A DNA stretch of 64,000 bases, taken from the NCBI GenBank assembly GCA_963826795.1, contig CAWGYT010000022.1, positions 84,717-148,716 on the forward strand. Reading direction: 5' to 3'. Under the pieces are notes generated by a model that was not told where the DNA came from, did no database searches, and saw only the letters and a program-made list of their open reading frames with translations. Origin of the DNA: CAWGYT01 sp963826795 (GTDB lineage: Bacteria > Planctomycetota > Planctomycetia > Pirellulales > Pirellulaceae). Below are positions 31,330 through 41,800 of the stretch, piece after piece (the first letter of the stretch is position 1; each line of letters opens with the position of its first letter). Both the position numbers and the translations under genes were made by a program.

Positions 31330-31824
31330 CTACGGAAAGAGCTTCGGCAAGGGAGGTGATGCCGGCGTGGGCAGGCTCGGGCCGAGCTTACTGCCTCCAA
31401 AGTTGTAGAACTGGTTGAAGTAGGGATTCAGGTTGTTCACCGGTAGATGACCTGCGCTCACCGGCGGAGTCATCACGGTTGGTCCGACCATCTGTGGTGC
31501 ACTCAGCGGATTGCCGCTCAAATTAGCGCGACGCTCCTGTTCGGGCCTCACGTAGCGATAGTAGTTGTTGAGATTGTCGGGCCGCGTAATGCGTGTCAGG
31601 CTGAGATAGGGGCTGACCGACGGTCGATGGTAGAAATATCGATTGTAGGTGTAGTTTCGGACATTCGCCATCGGCTTGTAGTTTTGCTTCAGCTCTTGGT
31701 TGTAGTACGAGGTGTACGACTGCGGTTGGCCGTAAACATGCGTGGAGGGATAGGGATTGACCTGGGCGTAGACCGGGACGGCCGAGAGGACGATCCAGAC
31801 GCTCATGACGGTTGCGGCTCGCAT
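31330..31824 (-). CDS. Small secreted Tyr/Pro/Asn-rich protein, function unknown
   Basis: A 164-residue protein with a clear signal peptide ('VMSVWIVLSAVPVYA') and a mature part rich in Tyr, Asn and Pro ('YTSYYNQELKQNY', 'NYTYNRYFYHRPSVSPYL', 'YYRYVRPEQERR', 'NNLNPYFNQFYNFGG'). I recall similar short secreted proteins in planctomycetes but cannot name a family. The ATG at 31824 is preceded by GGGAGGAAAACC, so it is preferred over upstream starts that overlap the YdjC-like gene. The gene follows that one by 26 bases and is likely co-transcribed. Confidence 0.75.
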   Translation of the reverse strand: MRAATVMSVWIVLSAVPVYAQVNPYPSTHVYGQPQSYTSYYNQELKQNYKPMANVRNYTYNRYFYHRPSVSPYLSLTRITRPDNLNNYYRYVRPEQERRANLSGNPLSAPQMVGPTVMTPPVSAGHLPVNNLNPYFNQFYNFGGSKLGPSLPTPASPPLPKLFP

Positions 31825-31850
31825 GGTTTTCCTCCCGCTTCGCATCGGGC

Positions 31851-32930
31851 TCAAGGGCCCTGGGATTCTTCAGAGAGCTGCTGCAAAACCCCTTCAAAAC
31901 TCGCCGTCCCCTCTTGTTCCCCCTCTTGTTCCCCGTCGGCTGACTCGAGGCTCTTGGCCGGATCTTCGTCGACAAGCTCACCCGCGGCCTCGAACCGCTG
32001 CATGATCTTTCGCCAGTCGGTGACGACGATGCGTTGTTCCGACAGGGTCCGGCGTACCTTTTCGTCGGCTAACGCCTGGTTGGCCCAGACGCGCTGTTGC
32101 CAGGCGGGAGTCAGTCGCTTCAGGCCTTCACTTTCGACCGCCGGATGGGAAATGATCTCCGTCAACCCGGGCCGCAACATGGTCAGCATCTGGCAGAGAT
32201 AGTCTCGCGTTTCCTCGTACGTGTTGCCGACCGGAACGACCTGAATGTCGTCCAGCTTCGGGAGCGGATAGTCGCTAATGGCCCGTACCATTTGCTCATC
32301 CACCGGGAAACCCTGACGTTGAAACCGCGCGATCAACTCGGGTGTCAATTCGACCACCGGGACCGGCAACCAGTATTTCTGCGACGCGCTCAACAACACG
32401 GCGGCGAGATCCGGGCGGCAAAACGCCGTTCCGTGAAAACCTGTCATATGCGTCAGCGACAGCCCCATCGCGCGGGCTCGAATGATCTGGGCATCCAACT
32501 CGCGCTTGAAATCCTCGGGATCCGTGGCGACCGCCATCTGGACGACGGTGTGCCACGGATAGCCGTCCGCATCCACCAACGTTGTCGGGCCTTGCTCGGA
32601 AGACAGCAGACGCCAGTGAATCGCCTCGTAGGGATTCGTGACCGCGATGCTGATCCCCACGTCGTGATTCGGATTCGCGCGACACCATTTGGCGAAGTCC
32701 TCCGACCACGGTGCCGGGACGACGACGTCGACCGAACTGACCAGCCCGGCTTCCAGTAGTTTCGTACCCGCGTCGTTCATTTCCCAGGACAAGCCCATTT
32801 CGCGGGCGCTGAGCACCACCACTCGCTGATCCGGCGCGTACCCGAGCTTTACCGACCACGACTGCCCTTGCGCGTTCGCCAGCGGCGCGAGCAGCAGGCT
32901 GAAAACCAGGGAGAATACAAATCGCTTCAT
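31851..32930 (-). CDS. Secreted YdjC/ChbG-like (polysaccharide deacetylase-related) protein with lost metal ligands
   Basis: A 359-residue protein with signal peptide ('FVFSLVFSLLLAPLANA'). The scaffold follows the planctomycete YdjC-like pattern: 'LEAGLVSSVDVVVPAPW', 'LVDADGYPWHTVV', 'ELDAQIIRARAMGLSLTH', 'FCRPDLAAVLL' and 'GLTEIISHPAV'. At the sites that normally bind metal, the 'DDAG/DDFG' Asp pair reads 'AREMG', the 'GIHLTLT' His position reads 'GISIAVT', and the 'H.D.H.GT' motif reads 'HMTGFHGT'. Deacetylase activity is therefore doubtful. The ATG at 32930 has GGAG upstream. The C-terminus is acidic and low in complexity ('DGEQEGEQEG'). Confidence 0.7.
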   Translation of the reverse strand: MKRFVFSLVFSLLLAPLANAQGQSWSVKLGYAPDQRVVVLSAREMGLSWEMNDAGTKLLEAGLVSSVDVVVPAPWSEDFAKWCRANPNHDVGISIAVTNPYEAIHWRLLSSEQGPTTLVDADGYPWHTVVQMAVATDPEDFKRELDAQIIRARAMGLSLTHMTGFHGTAFCRPDLAAVLLSASQKYWLPVPVVELTPELIARFQRQGFPVDEQMVRAISDYPLPKLDDIQVVPVGNTYEETRDYLCQMLTMLRPGLTEIISHPAVESEGLKRLTPAWQQRVWANQALADEKVRRTLSEQRIVVTDWRKIMQRFEAAGELVDEDPAKSLESADGEQEGEQEGTASFEGVLQQLSEESQGP

Positions 32931-33381
32931 TTTATTGGCTCCAACACGATGGCTCATCCGGTGATTCTCTCAGTGATTGGCTTGACAGGCACCCCTGTAT
33001 TCGCGAACCGACTTCGCAAAGCGACGCGTCGCATCACCAATCATAGACCGATATTGCCGGCAAGTGAACGTCTCACGTCCGTCCTGGGCGAATTGCAGGC
33101 TGCGCGCTGGGGCCCCGTTCATGCGGTTTCGCACACCGCCACGGCATCGCCAGGGCACCGGCAGCGTGCCGATTCGTCAGGTTTCTGAACTTTTCGCGAA
33201 ACCAACCCGCCCGGTCTCCGCGGGTTTGGCGTTGAGCCCCTGAGAGAGCCGCGGGCCACCTGCCAGCCGTTCTTCCCCGCGTGCCGGAAAGAAGTTCAGG
33301 CCCCTCACGCGGTCTCGCATGACGTGGCTGAGGCACGTGCCCGGCCGTCGCGAAACAACCTCAATTTTTGGGAGATCGATT
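32931..33381. other. 451-base divergent intergenic region
   Basis: Separates the YdjC-like gene (minus) from the GEVED surface protein (plus) and should carry both promoters. I see no gene, RNA or clear repeat. GGGAG at about 33370-33374 is the ribosome site of the plus-strand gene. Confidence 0.4.
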
Positions 33382-36103
33382 ATGCGTCGCACCAGCGATC
33401 GAAGCAGCCATTTGGCGAGTCGGCGGAAATCCATGCGTTGGGGAACGCGAGTCGAATCCCTGGAAAGCCGTCGCATGATGTTCGGGGACGGAGTCCTGGT
33501 CGCCGACGCGATCGTCGACCTGCCCTCGATCGACCTGACTCCCCCGGGCTTAGTCGCACGAGCGGATACGTGCATCGATTTCGAGGATTTGGGACCTGCG
33601 GCGAGCTACGGCGTTGGCGGGTTCTTCATCGCGGACAACAGCGGACTGCAAGCCAAGTTCACGGGCCAACCGTTCACCTGGTCCGGGGGTGGTGTCACGG
33701 TGGGCGGCAGTGCCTCGGTCGCCCACTCGCAGCTGGCCGGACACCTCGGACAGGACCTGGCGGTGAATAACATCTTGCTGGATGTCGATTTCAACGGCAT
33801 CGTGTCGGGGCTCCGGATGAACTTCGGCGAATACGGCGGCAATCTGAATCTGGAGGTGAACGGCGATTTCCGGAACTTCGAGGATTTTCAGGATCTGCAT
33901 GGACTCGCGGTCGGTGGCACGTTGATCCAAGTTGTCGCCGGTGGATTCGGAGACGACCAGGGGACGCTGGAGGTCCAAGGCCCGATTCATTCGTTCAAGG
34001 TCGGTGGTCAGGAACTTTGGATCGATCACCTTTGTATCCGCGAACTCGAGAATTTTGAATTCGACTGGGGTGATGCGCCAGATCAGCCCTACCGGACCCT
34101 GGCCGCGGCACAGTGGAGCCAGGCATCGGGTGGATCCGAAGGTCCACCTGGGTCGACTCGTCGATGCGGAGGCCGACGGGCAACCCACTTCGGCCGCGGA
34201 TGGCGATGATCATTTGCCGGGGGCGGCCGTCGACGACGAAGACGGTGTGAACTTCCTCACGCCCCTGGTACCCGGCCAGCCCGCGCAAGTCGAAGTCGTG
34301 GCGTCCGTCGACGGTTGGCTGAACGCCTGGATCGATTTCGACCGCGACGGGGTGTGGTCCGCGGGTCCCACCGAAAATGTGTTCTTCGCCCAGCCGCTCA
34401 ATGCCGGCGTGAATCTCCTTTCCTTCATGGTGCCAGCGAGCGCCCAGCCCGGCCCCAACGAGCCCACCTATTCCCGCTGGCGGTTCAGCACCACCGACCG
34501 TGTCCTCCAGCCCTATCAGGCAGACGAGCCCGTGCCGGACGGCGAAGTGGAAGACCACTTGGTGTTTATTCAGGAACGCGATCCAGACCCGCAACCGCGT
34601 CTGGACTTCGGCGACGCGCCGGATACGCCCTACCCGACCCTGCTGGCGCACAATGGAGCGCGACACCTGGTCGATCCGAACGTCCACCTCGGGAAGCGTA
34701 TCGAAGCGGAACCCGACGGACAACCCACGTTGGCCTCCGACGGGGACGATCAAAACGTGGCCGCCATGGTCGATGACGAGGACGGCGTGACCTTCCTCAC
34801 GCCCCTGGTCCCGGGTCAACCGGCGCAGGTCGAAGTCGAAGCTTCGGTCGACGGCTGGCTGAACGCCTGGATTGACTTTGATCGCAACGGCGTCTGGACC
34901 TCGGGAGGCGCCGAGAATATCTTCGTCGGGCAACCGCTCAACGCGGGCGTCAATGTGCTCTCATTCATGGTTCCCAACAGCGCCCAACCTGGACCGAACG
35001 AGCCCACCTACTCACGCTGGAGGTTCAGCACGACGGACAAGATTCTGCGTCCTTCCCAAGCGGGACAGCCGTTGCCGGACGGCGAAGTCGAGGACCACTT
35101 GGCGTTTATCCAGGAACGCGATCCGGATCCGCAGGTGCGTCTGGACTATGGCGATGCACCCGACACGCCCTATCCGACCTTGCTCGTCAACGACGGAGCC
35201 CGGCACGTCATCGATCCCGAGATCCGGCTGGGCGAGCGAATCGAAGAGGATCCGAATGGTCAGCCTCACTTCCTCGCCCTTGGCGATGACCTGGTCGATG
35301 GCACGGACGACGAAGACGGAGTGCGTTTTCTGACACCGCTGGTCCCGGGACAGGATGCGAAGGTGGAGGTGCTGCCGTCGATCGATGGTTTCGTAGACGC
35401 ATGGATCGACTTCGATCAAGACGGCAAGTGGGCGGCGAGCGAACAGATTGCGATCAGCCAGTTTGTGGTCGCCGGCAGCGACACGATCTCGTTCGTCGTG
35501 CCCCGTGACGCGATCCCCCACCCGACACGCCCCGTGTACTCGCGATTCCGTTTCAGCACGACCGGAGGACTGGGCCCCACCGGATTTGCGAAGAACGGCG
35601 AGGTGGAGGACTACGCGTTGCTCAATGGCGATCTGAACGAGGATGGCAAGATCGACGATCAGGACATCGATCGGCTCTGCCACCTGCTTCATGCGGGAGA
35701 TGCCGCGGCGGACTTGAATGGTGACGGCAGCGTGGACGAAGCGGACATGGACTATCTGATCCGCGACATCCTGGGAACCGATTATGGCGATGCCAATCTG
35801 GACGGCCTGTTCAACTCGGCCGACCTCGTCCAGATTTTTGCCGGCGGCCAGTACAACGACGGGATTCCTCACAATTCGGGCTGGGCCAACGGAGACTTCA
35901 ATTGCGACGGCGATTTCGACTCGGCCGATCTTGTCAAGGCAATGCAAACGGGGAAGTATTCCGCCGCGGCCATTCCACAACCGAGGCGATTGAGTTGGGA
36001 GGACCAGCTCGTGAACGGCCTGTTCGGCGACGAGCTTGAGTCGTTCGCGACCGTCCGGCGCCGAGCCGAGCGCGCGGTCGATGAGGTGTTCGCTCTGGTT
36101 TGA
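33382..36103 (+). CDS. LEPR-type surface protein with three GEVED repeats and dockerin-like module, one frameshift
   Basis: Protein of about 907 residues. The N-terminus carries the planctomycete LEPR-XLL-type signature ('RVESLESRRMMFGD'). An N-terminal beta domain reaches about residue 225; a frame change near 34125 leads into three tandem repeats of about 175 residues, each starting 'GDAPD.PY.TL' and ending 'DGEVEDH' (GEVED domain), with 'LTPLVPGQPAQVEV' and 'AWIDFD.DG.W' in each. The first two repeats are nearly identical, which suggests recent duplication. Four calcium-binding loops follow ('GDLNEDGKIDDQDI', 'ADLNGDGSVDEADM', 'GDANLDGLFNSADLV', 'GDFNCDGDFDSADLV'). There is no PEP-CTERM tail. 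The ATG at 33382 has GGGAG 7 bases upstream. Confidence 0.85.
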
Positions 36104-36166
36104 GCTGCCGATGGTCCCGCGCCGTTCCGCGCCAGGACTGCGCAGGATGCGCACCCAACAACGCAA

Positions 36167-36200
36167 CACGCCGAGTGACTTGAAAGGGTCACTCGGCGTG
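36167..36200. terminator. Perfect 13-bp hairpin, probable transcription terminator
   Basis: cacgccgagtgac (36167-36179) pairs perfectly with gtcactcggcgtg (36188-36200) across the 8-base loop ttgaaagg. It lies 64 bases after the GEVED gene stop and 127 bases before the convergent RlmI stop. There is no T-run on either side, so termination is inferred from position and stem quality. Confidence 0.55.
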
Positions 36201-36223
36201 CATTCTGCGCTCTGCCGCGCTGC

Positions 36224-36306
36224 GATGACATGCGCTGCGACGACATGCGCTGCGACGACATGCGCCGCGACGACATGCGCCGCGATGACATGCGCTGCGA
36301 TGACAT
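36224..36306. repeat. 15-base tandem repeat, five copies plus a partial
   Basis: Units gaYgacatgcgcYgc occupy 36224-36238, 36239-36253, 36254-36268, 36269-36283 and 36284-36298, with a partial sixth to 36306. Y marks the only variable positions. The period is a multiple of three, so frames stay open, but the tract lies between two convergent stops and is not part of a credible gene. Confidence 0.9.
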
Positions 36307-36326
36307 CTACATCACATGAGGGCTCG

Positions 36327-37706
36327 TCAATCGACGACCAACCAGACCGCCTTCAAGTATTCCGTCTCCAGGCAGCTGCCGATCACGGGGTGGTCGGCCG
36401 CCGCCCCCGACTTGCCCAAGATGCGAATTTCGCGGCCGCGACCTTCTTCCGAATCGGCGCGGCGAGCCGCTGCGACGATCAGGTTCACGAACTCCAACTC
36501 GGGCAGCAATCCCGCGCAGGAACAGGTCAACATGATGCCGCCGGGTCGAACCAACTGCAGCGCGAGTCGGTTGAGGGCGAAGTGTTTACGGGTTCCCTCT
36601 TCGACTTCCGTGCGAGTGCGAATCAACTTGGGCGGATCCAATACGACGACGTCGTACTGGCGGCCTTGCTGCAGCACGTCGCGCATGTAAGCGAACGCAT
36701 CGGCCTGCACGAAGCGGGGGCGAACTTGGTTCAGATTCGCATTCTCGCGTGCCAGAGCCAGCGGGACGTGATCCAGATCCACTCCGGTCACCTGTTGCGC
36801 CTTGCCCAAGCGAGCGGCTTGCACTGAAAAGCCACCGGTGTAACAACACAAATCCAGGACCTGTTTCCCCGCACAAAACTCGGCCAGACGTTTGCGATTG
36901 TCACGTTGGTCGCAAAAGAAACCCGTCTTGTGACCGCCCTCGAAACGAACACGAAAACGAGTCCCGAACTCCTCGATGGTGACCTGCGTCGGCAGTTGCG
37001 GTGACGAGCGGACCGCCGGGTTGCAACCTTCCTGACTCACAAATTGCGGACTCGGCTGGATCAACGTGTGCTTCGCGCCTACCATCGGGGCCAGCCGGTC
37101 CAGAATCGCCTGCGCCCGCTGGTACATCCCCAGGCTGAAGGTCTCCGCCGAGAGCACATCGCCCAGACGATCGACCACCAAACCCGACAGCCCGTCGGAT
37201 TCGCCGTGAATCAGCCGATAGGCGTTCGTCTCGTTTGGAATCCCCAACAGGTCATGCCGAAGCGACACCGCGCGTGCCAGCTTGGCATCCCACGCGTCGC
37301 GGGTCGGCAGCTCGGGGCCATACCACAACATCCGAACGGCGACTTCACTGCGAGGGTTGTACAAGCCGTAGCCCGCCAACTCATCCGCGCCGTTGTAGAC
37401 CGCGACCAGATCACCCGGCTGGGCACCTTCGGCACGCACCAAACGTTTGCGATACACCAAGGGGTGCATCACGCGTGACTTGACATAGACCGCGGGAATG
37501 GATTCCGACGGAGCCACGCCCAGCTCTCGCGGCAACAGGCGAGGTGCTCCGCCGGTGGGCGATTGACCTGAGCGACGGTTTTTCGATCTCCCACCCGACG
37601 TCGCCGCGCGGGAATCCGTCCGTCCGGTCGGACGATCCGCCGTGCTGCGCCGTTTGAATTTGGCCGGTCGGGAAGGTCTTGGTTCGGGTCTTGGTTTTGC
37701 ATTCAT
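36327..37706 (-). CDS. Class I SAM-dependent rRNA methyltransferase, RlmI-type
   Basis: A 459-residue protein resembling the 23S rRNA C5-methylcytosine methyltransferase RlmI. After a basic, low-complexity N-terminal extension (about 70 residues) comes a PUA-like domain ('VMHPLVYRKRLVRAEGAQPG'), a linker domain ('AYRLIHGESDGLSGLVVDR'), the SAM-binding 'VLDLCCYTGGFSVQAARLG', 'DLDHVPLALARENANLN', the catalytic-site 'VVVLDPPKL' and 'GGIMLTCSCAGLL'. The second Cys of the last motif fits the RlmI/RsmF catalytic pattern. The ATG at 37706 is chosen over the longer frame to 37904, whose extra residues are unlikely. Confidence 0.88.
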   Translation of the reverse strand: MNAKPRPEPRPSRPAKFKRRSTADRPTGRTDSRAATSGGRSKNRRSGQSPTGGAPRLLPRELGVAPSESIPAVYVKSRVMHPLVYRKRLVRAEGAQPGDLVAVYNGADELAGYGLYNPRSEVAVRMLWYGPELPTRDAWDAKLARAVSLRHDLLGIPNETNAYRLIHGESDGLSGLVVDRLGDVLSAETFSLGMYQRAQAILDRLAPMVGAKHTLIQPSPQFVSQEGCNPAVRSSPQLPTQVTIEEFGTRFRVRFEGGHKTGFFCDQRDNRKRLAEFCAGKQVLDLCCYTGGFSVQAARLGKAQQVTGVDLDHVPLALARENANLNQVRPRFVQADAFAYMRDVLQQGRQYDVVVLDPPKLIRTRTEVEEGTRKHFALNRLALQLVRPGGIMLTCSCAGLLPELEFVNLIVAAARRADSEEGRGREIRILGKSGAAADHPVIGSCLETEYLKAVWLVVD

Positions 37707-37958
37707 CGGCTCATCGTAGTCGGCGGCGTAATCGTTGAGAAGGCGGCCACACGGCGCTCGGAAGTTGGCGTGCCCCGCACCATACCGCGGCCCGTCGCCC
37801 CGGCGGCCGCGAATCCGCGGCGACCGCTTTCCGCATCGCTCGGGCTGCGGTAGCATGGCTCGAGGCTCTTGTCGTACCGCCGCGAATTCGGGCTTGCCGA
37901 TCATGGCGCCGGGGGCGGTAGGGCGGTGAGCATCTGGGTCACCTCACGGCGGGCTTCC

Positions 37959-38729
37959 ATGATTCCGATTCACGACGACATTCCCTCTCGGACGTTTCCC
38001 GTCGTGAATTACGCGATGATTGCGTTATGCGGGCTGGTATTTCTCGCCCAGCTGGCCACGAGGACCGACGGCCAGTCGATGGTCGAGCAGTTCGGGATGA
38101 TTCCGGCCCGCGTGATGAACCCGGAGGCGAAGCTGCAACTTCCCCAGGAAATCGCGGTGCGGACTCCCTTCGGGGTGGAGGTCCAGGTCGTCAACCGTCC
38201 CGTGGAACCCTCGGCCGTGCCACCGATGTTGACCCTGCTAACGTGCATTTTTCTGCACGGGGGCTGGATGCACTTCTTGGGCAATATGTGGTTCCTCCAT
38301 ATCTTTGGCGACAACGTTGAAGATCGTCTGGGCCATGCCGGCTACCTGATTTTCTACCTGGCGGCCGGGATCGCAGCGAGCTTAACGCACCTGATCACCA
38401 ACTCGGGATCCCCGGTTCCGACAATCGGAGCCAGCGGAGCGATCGCGGGAGTGATGGGGGCCTACCTGTACATGTACCCGCATGCCCGTGTCTTGAGCGT
38501 GATCCCCATCTTCTTCTTGATTCAGACGATCGTCCTGCCGGCGCCGATTTTCCTGGGGATCTGGTTCGCCATGCAGTTTCTACAAGGCATCGCCACGATC
38601 ACGAATGCTCCGTCAACCGGCGTCGCCTGGTGGGCTCACATTGGCGGCTTTGCGGCCGGAGCGATCGTCGCCAAGCTGCTGAACGCGACCCACCATCTGC
38701 GTCCGCCTGTCGAGATTCGCCGCCGTTGA
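37959..38729 (+). CDS. Rhomboid-family intramembrane serine protease
   Basis: Membrane protease of 256 residues with about six helices. The catalytic Ser is in 'IGASGAIAGVMGAYL' and the His in 'WWAHIGGFAAGAIV'; the conserved 'HGGWMHFLGNMWFLHIFG' of the second helix is present. It cleaves membrane-embedded substrates; the substrate is unknown. The ATG at 37959 ('MIPIHDDIPS') matches the usual N-terminus, and upstream in-frame residues look non-coding. The gene is divergent from the RlmI gene. Surface-protein maturation is an attractive role given the neighbours, but only as inference. Confidence 0.92.
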   Translation: MIPIHDDIPSRTFPVVNYAMIALCGLVFLAQLATRTDGQSMVEQFGMIPARVMNPEAKLQLPQEIAVRTPFGVEVQVVNRPVEPSAVPPMLTLLTCIFLHGGWMHFLGNMWFLHIFGDNVEDRLGHAGYLIFYLAAGIAASLTHLITNSGSPVPTIGASGAIAGVMGAYLYMYPHARVLSVIPIFFLIQTIVLPAPIFLGIWFAMQFLQGIATITNAPSTGVAWWAHIGGFAAGAIVAKLLNATHHLRPPVEIRRR

Positions 38730-38834
38730 TCGCTTCGGCGGAAGACGACGATCGGATTTCGGATTTCGGATTTCGGATTTCCCAGGCAGCGGCGCAGGTC
38801 GCAGCGGCGCAGAGCGGCGTGGCGCACGCAACCG

Positions 38835-41800
38835 TTACAACTCGACATCCAGCGTGTCGGGACCCGCGCCCAAAACGGTGTAGGTCCCTTGAGTGAAGAC
38901 GTAGACCAGGTCGTCGGTCGTAAAATCACCGTCCCCGTTCCAATCGCCTTCTTCCCAAGTTGAATTTCCGAAAATCGAATCCTCGTATTCGCCGAACTGC
39001 ATCACAAGCACGAGGTCCGCGGAATTGAACAGGCCGTCGTGGTTCGAGTCTCCCGCCACGCGAACGGCATCCGATTGTCCCGGCGTCCCGCCGATCACGG
39101 TGCTGGCCTGCCAAGCGCTGGCGACGTTCCACAGTTCCAGGTCGGGCTGATTGGGATTGACGATTTCGAGGGTCGCTCCCTCTCCATCGGTGGAGTCGTA
39201 CCAGCCGTCATCATAGGCAAATTGCTGGATGACGGAACCAAAAGCCGCGAGCGTGATCGTCTCGCCCCCATTGCTCAACCGACCGCTCCATTGACCGGCC
39301 ACGGGAACATTCGTGCCATAGCGAGCCGCAAACGCCTCCAGATTTTCGACGACGACCAAACGAGCTCCGGGAGCCAGTTGAGTGATCGCGCCCGTGGCGA
39401 ATTCGAATCCAACGCCTTCTTCGGAACCGTTGATGTCGACCTGATCCAGCGAGGCGCCGGTTAGGTCAAGCGTGCGATCACTGAGATTGACCAATTCGAT
39501 AAATTCAAATTCGTTGTTGTCGCTGAAGCCCGCCGCTCGCTCCTCAGGCGTGGGATCGTGCGGGTTGTAGTTGACTTCGCTGATCCGCAACGACGCGGCC
39601 AGTTGCGTGTCCACAGCGGCCGATGCGACGAACTGGGTCGGCTCCGACCAGTGGCTCCAGTGATTGTCGTTATCCAGCATTCGAACTCGAACGCGATACG
39701 TGCGCCCGGGCTCCAGCAAGTGAGCCGGAATCGTAATGGAATCAGCCGCGCTGGTCAGCACGTCGCTTTCCCACAGCGCGTCCATCTCGTACTTGCGATC
39801 GGTTGTGCGGTCGTACGGGTCGAACTCGGGCGAGTTGGGATCGGTCACTTCGGCGATCCGCCATTTCAGACCGGCGAATTCAGCACCGATCGGACTCGCA
39901 AAAGCGGACGACTGGAAGCTTAATCCGTTCAGCGGAAACGTTTCGTCGCCCAGATAGTTGACCGACGGCGTGCCCGGGATGTTGGCTTCGTTCGTCAGAA
40001 TCTGGCGCGTCATCCAGTTGCTACGCGTGACGATGTAGTCCTTCATCAACTGGATCATGCCGGGATAATCCTTGGTATCTGCCTCGGCATAAAATTTCCA
40101 ATTAACGGCGTTCTTGCTGCTGTTCGTGTAACGCGACGCCGTCGCATTGATCGGGTTATAGTCCCACATCGCGCGATCCGCATCGACCCACGAAAGCTCA
40201 CCCGGCTGGTAGACGATGCTTGCCATTTGGTCGATCAGCATCCCCGTCTGTTCGGGGTTGTACAGCAGATCCATGATCTCTCGCAGCACGTTCTGGTACT
40301 CGGCGTTCAATCGGTTTCTCAAGTCGATGTTCGCCTGATTCACGTACTCGTTGAAATCCGCGTTCTTGGCGACCTTCACGTTGAATTCGTGATTCTCGTT
40401 GCCGTACATATTGTCGGCCCAGATCAGGTCGAGATCCCAAGGGTGGATCTGCCACTTGCCCGTCTCGGGATTGTGGAAGTAATAAAAATTCTTGCCGAAC
40501 GCGGTATCGTAATGGTGGATGGCTTGCGAGATCGCTTGATATCCGTAGTACCGCGCGAGATCCAGGTTTTCGGTCCACCAGTCGACGGAGGGTCGCCGGC
40601 TACCGAGGAATTCGCGCGTGAACGCCCGCACGTCCGAGGCGTCATCCACCTGGTTGGCCCCTTGATTGACGGTCGACTCGGGCGCATTGCCCTCCATCTT
40701 GTAGAAGTTCCCGTCGGGCAGATCGTGCTCATCCAGGAAGTTGCCATCGGGTTGTTCAATGGCCAGATAAAGTCCTTGGAAGTCGCCGTCGTACTGACTT
40801 TCGCCCTGCTCATTTTCATCGGTAATGATGCGGAAATGAACGTAGTGCGTATTGGGGCTCTCGGTCCCCGCTAAATCGAACAGCTTGAAGCCGACCGATT
40901 CGAACAAGCCCTGCTCGCCACGATGTCGGTAGTCGCCCTGCTGGATGATGGCCGAGAAGTTCAGCTTGTCCCAGGTCGTCGCGTATTCGGCGCCGTAGTT
41001 GTCTCGAGCCTGGAACTCGTGGCCCTTCTCGAAGTCGAACTTCCACATGTTCTTGCCCATCGCATACCGCCAGACCCCACCCCGGGCGCGGAAGTTGATG
41101 TGGTCATAGACCATGCCGTCGTAAATCAAGGTCCCTTCCCAGCGATAGTCGCTGCCGGTGTAGCCGCCGCGGAGTGCCGAGTCGGAGATATACTGTGAGT
41201 CAACATGCTGTTCGTGAGTCGTGATCAAATGGTACACGGGAATCGATTCGAGCAGCTCGGAGCTGTACGTCGCTTCCGGCGTTGTGCCGGGACGGGCCGC
41301 ACCGGTCCAAGCCGGGACGCCGTTGTACACGAAGTACGCGAAATTCGGCTGCGGGTCGTCCAGATAGGGGCCGGTGCGCGAAGCCTGCTGCGTGTCCGTG
41401 GCCGTAATTCGATAACGAACCAACCGCCGATGTGTCTGGAGGTCGCCGGGGACGATCACCGAGTAAATGTCATCGCCCGCCTGGGCGTCGCCGTTCTGCC
41501 CATCGTCGTGCATCGGCAGCGAGGTCCACTCGGTCTGGTACCGGTCGTCCGCCACGCTGAAGTAATCGCCCGGGTTCACCAGCTGGTACGCCAAACTCAC
41601 CGCTTGGACGCCGTCGGGGTCCGTGACATGTGCCGTGATCGTCACCGGCTGGCCCGCCTGAGGTTGGAACGGCGAGTGGTTGACTTGACGCATTTGGGGT
41701 GGGGCGTTGGCGACGAGGACCGAATTGGCGGTGCCGGGAGTCGGCAACGCACCTTGCCAACTCCCTCCCAGGTCGTTCTCGAGCTGCGGGTTCAACAGCT

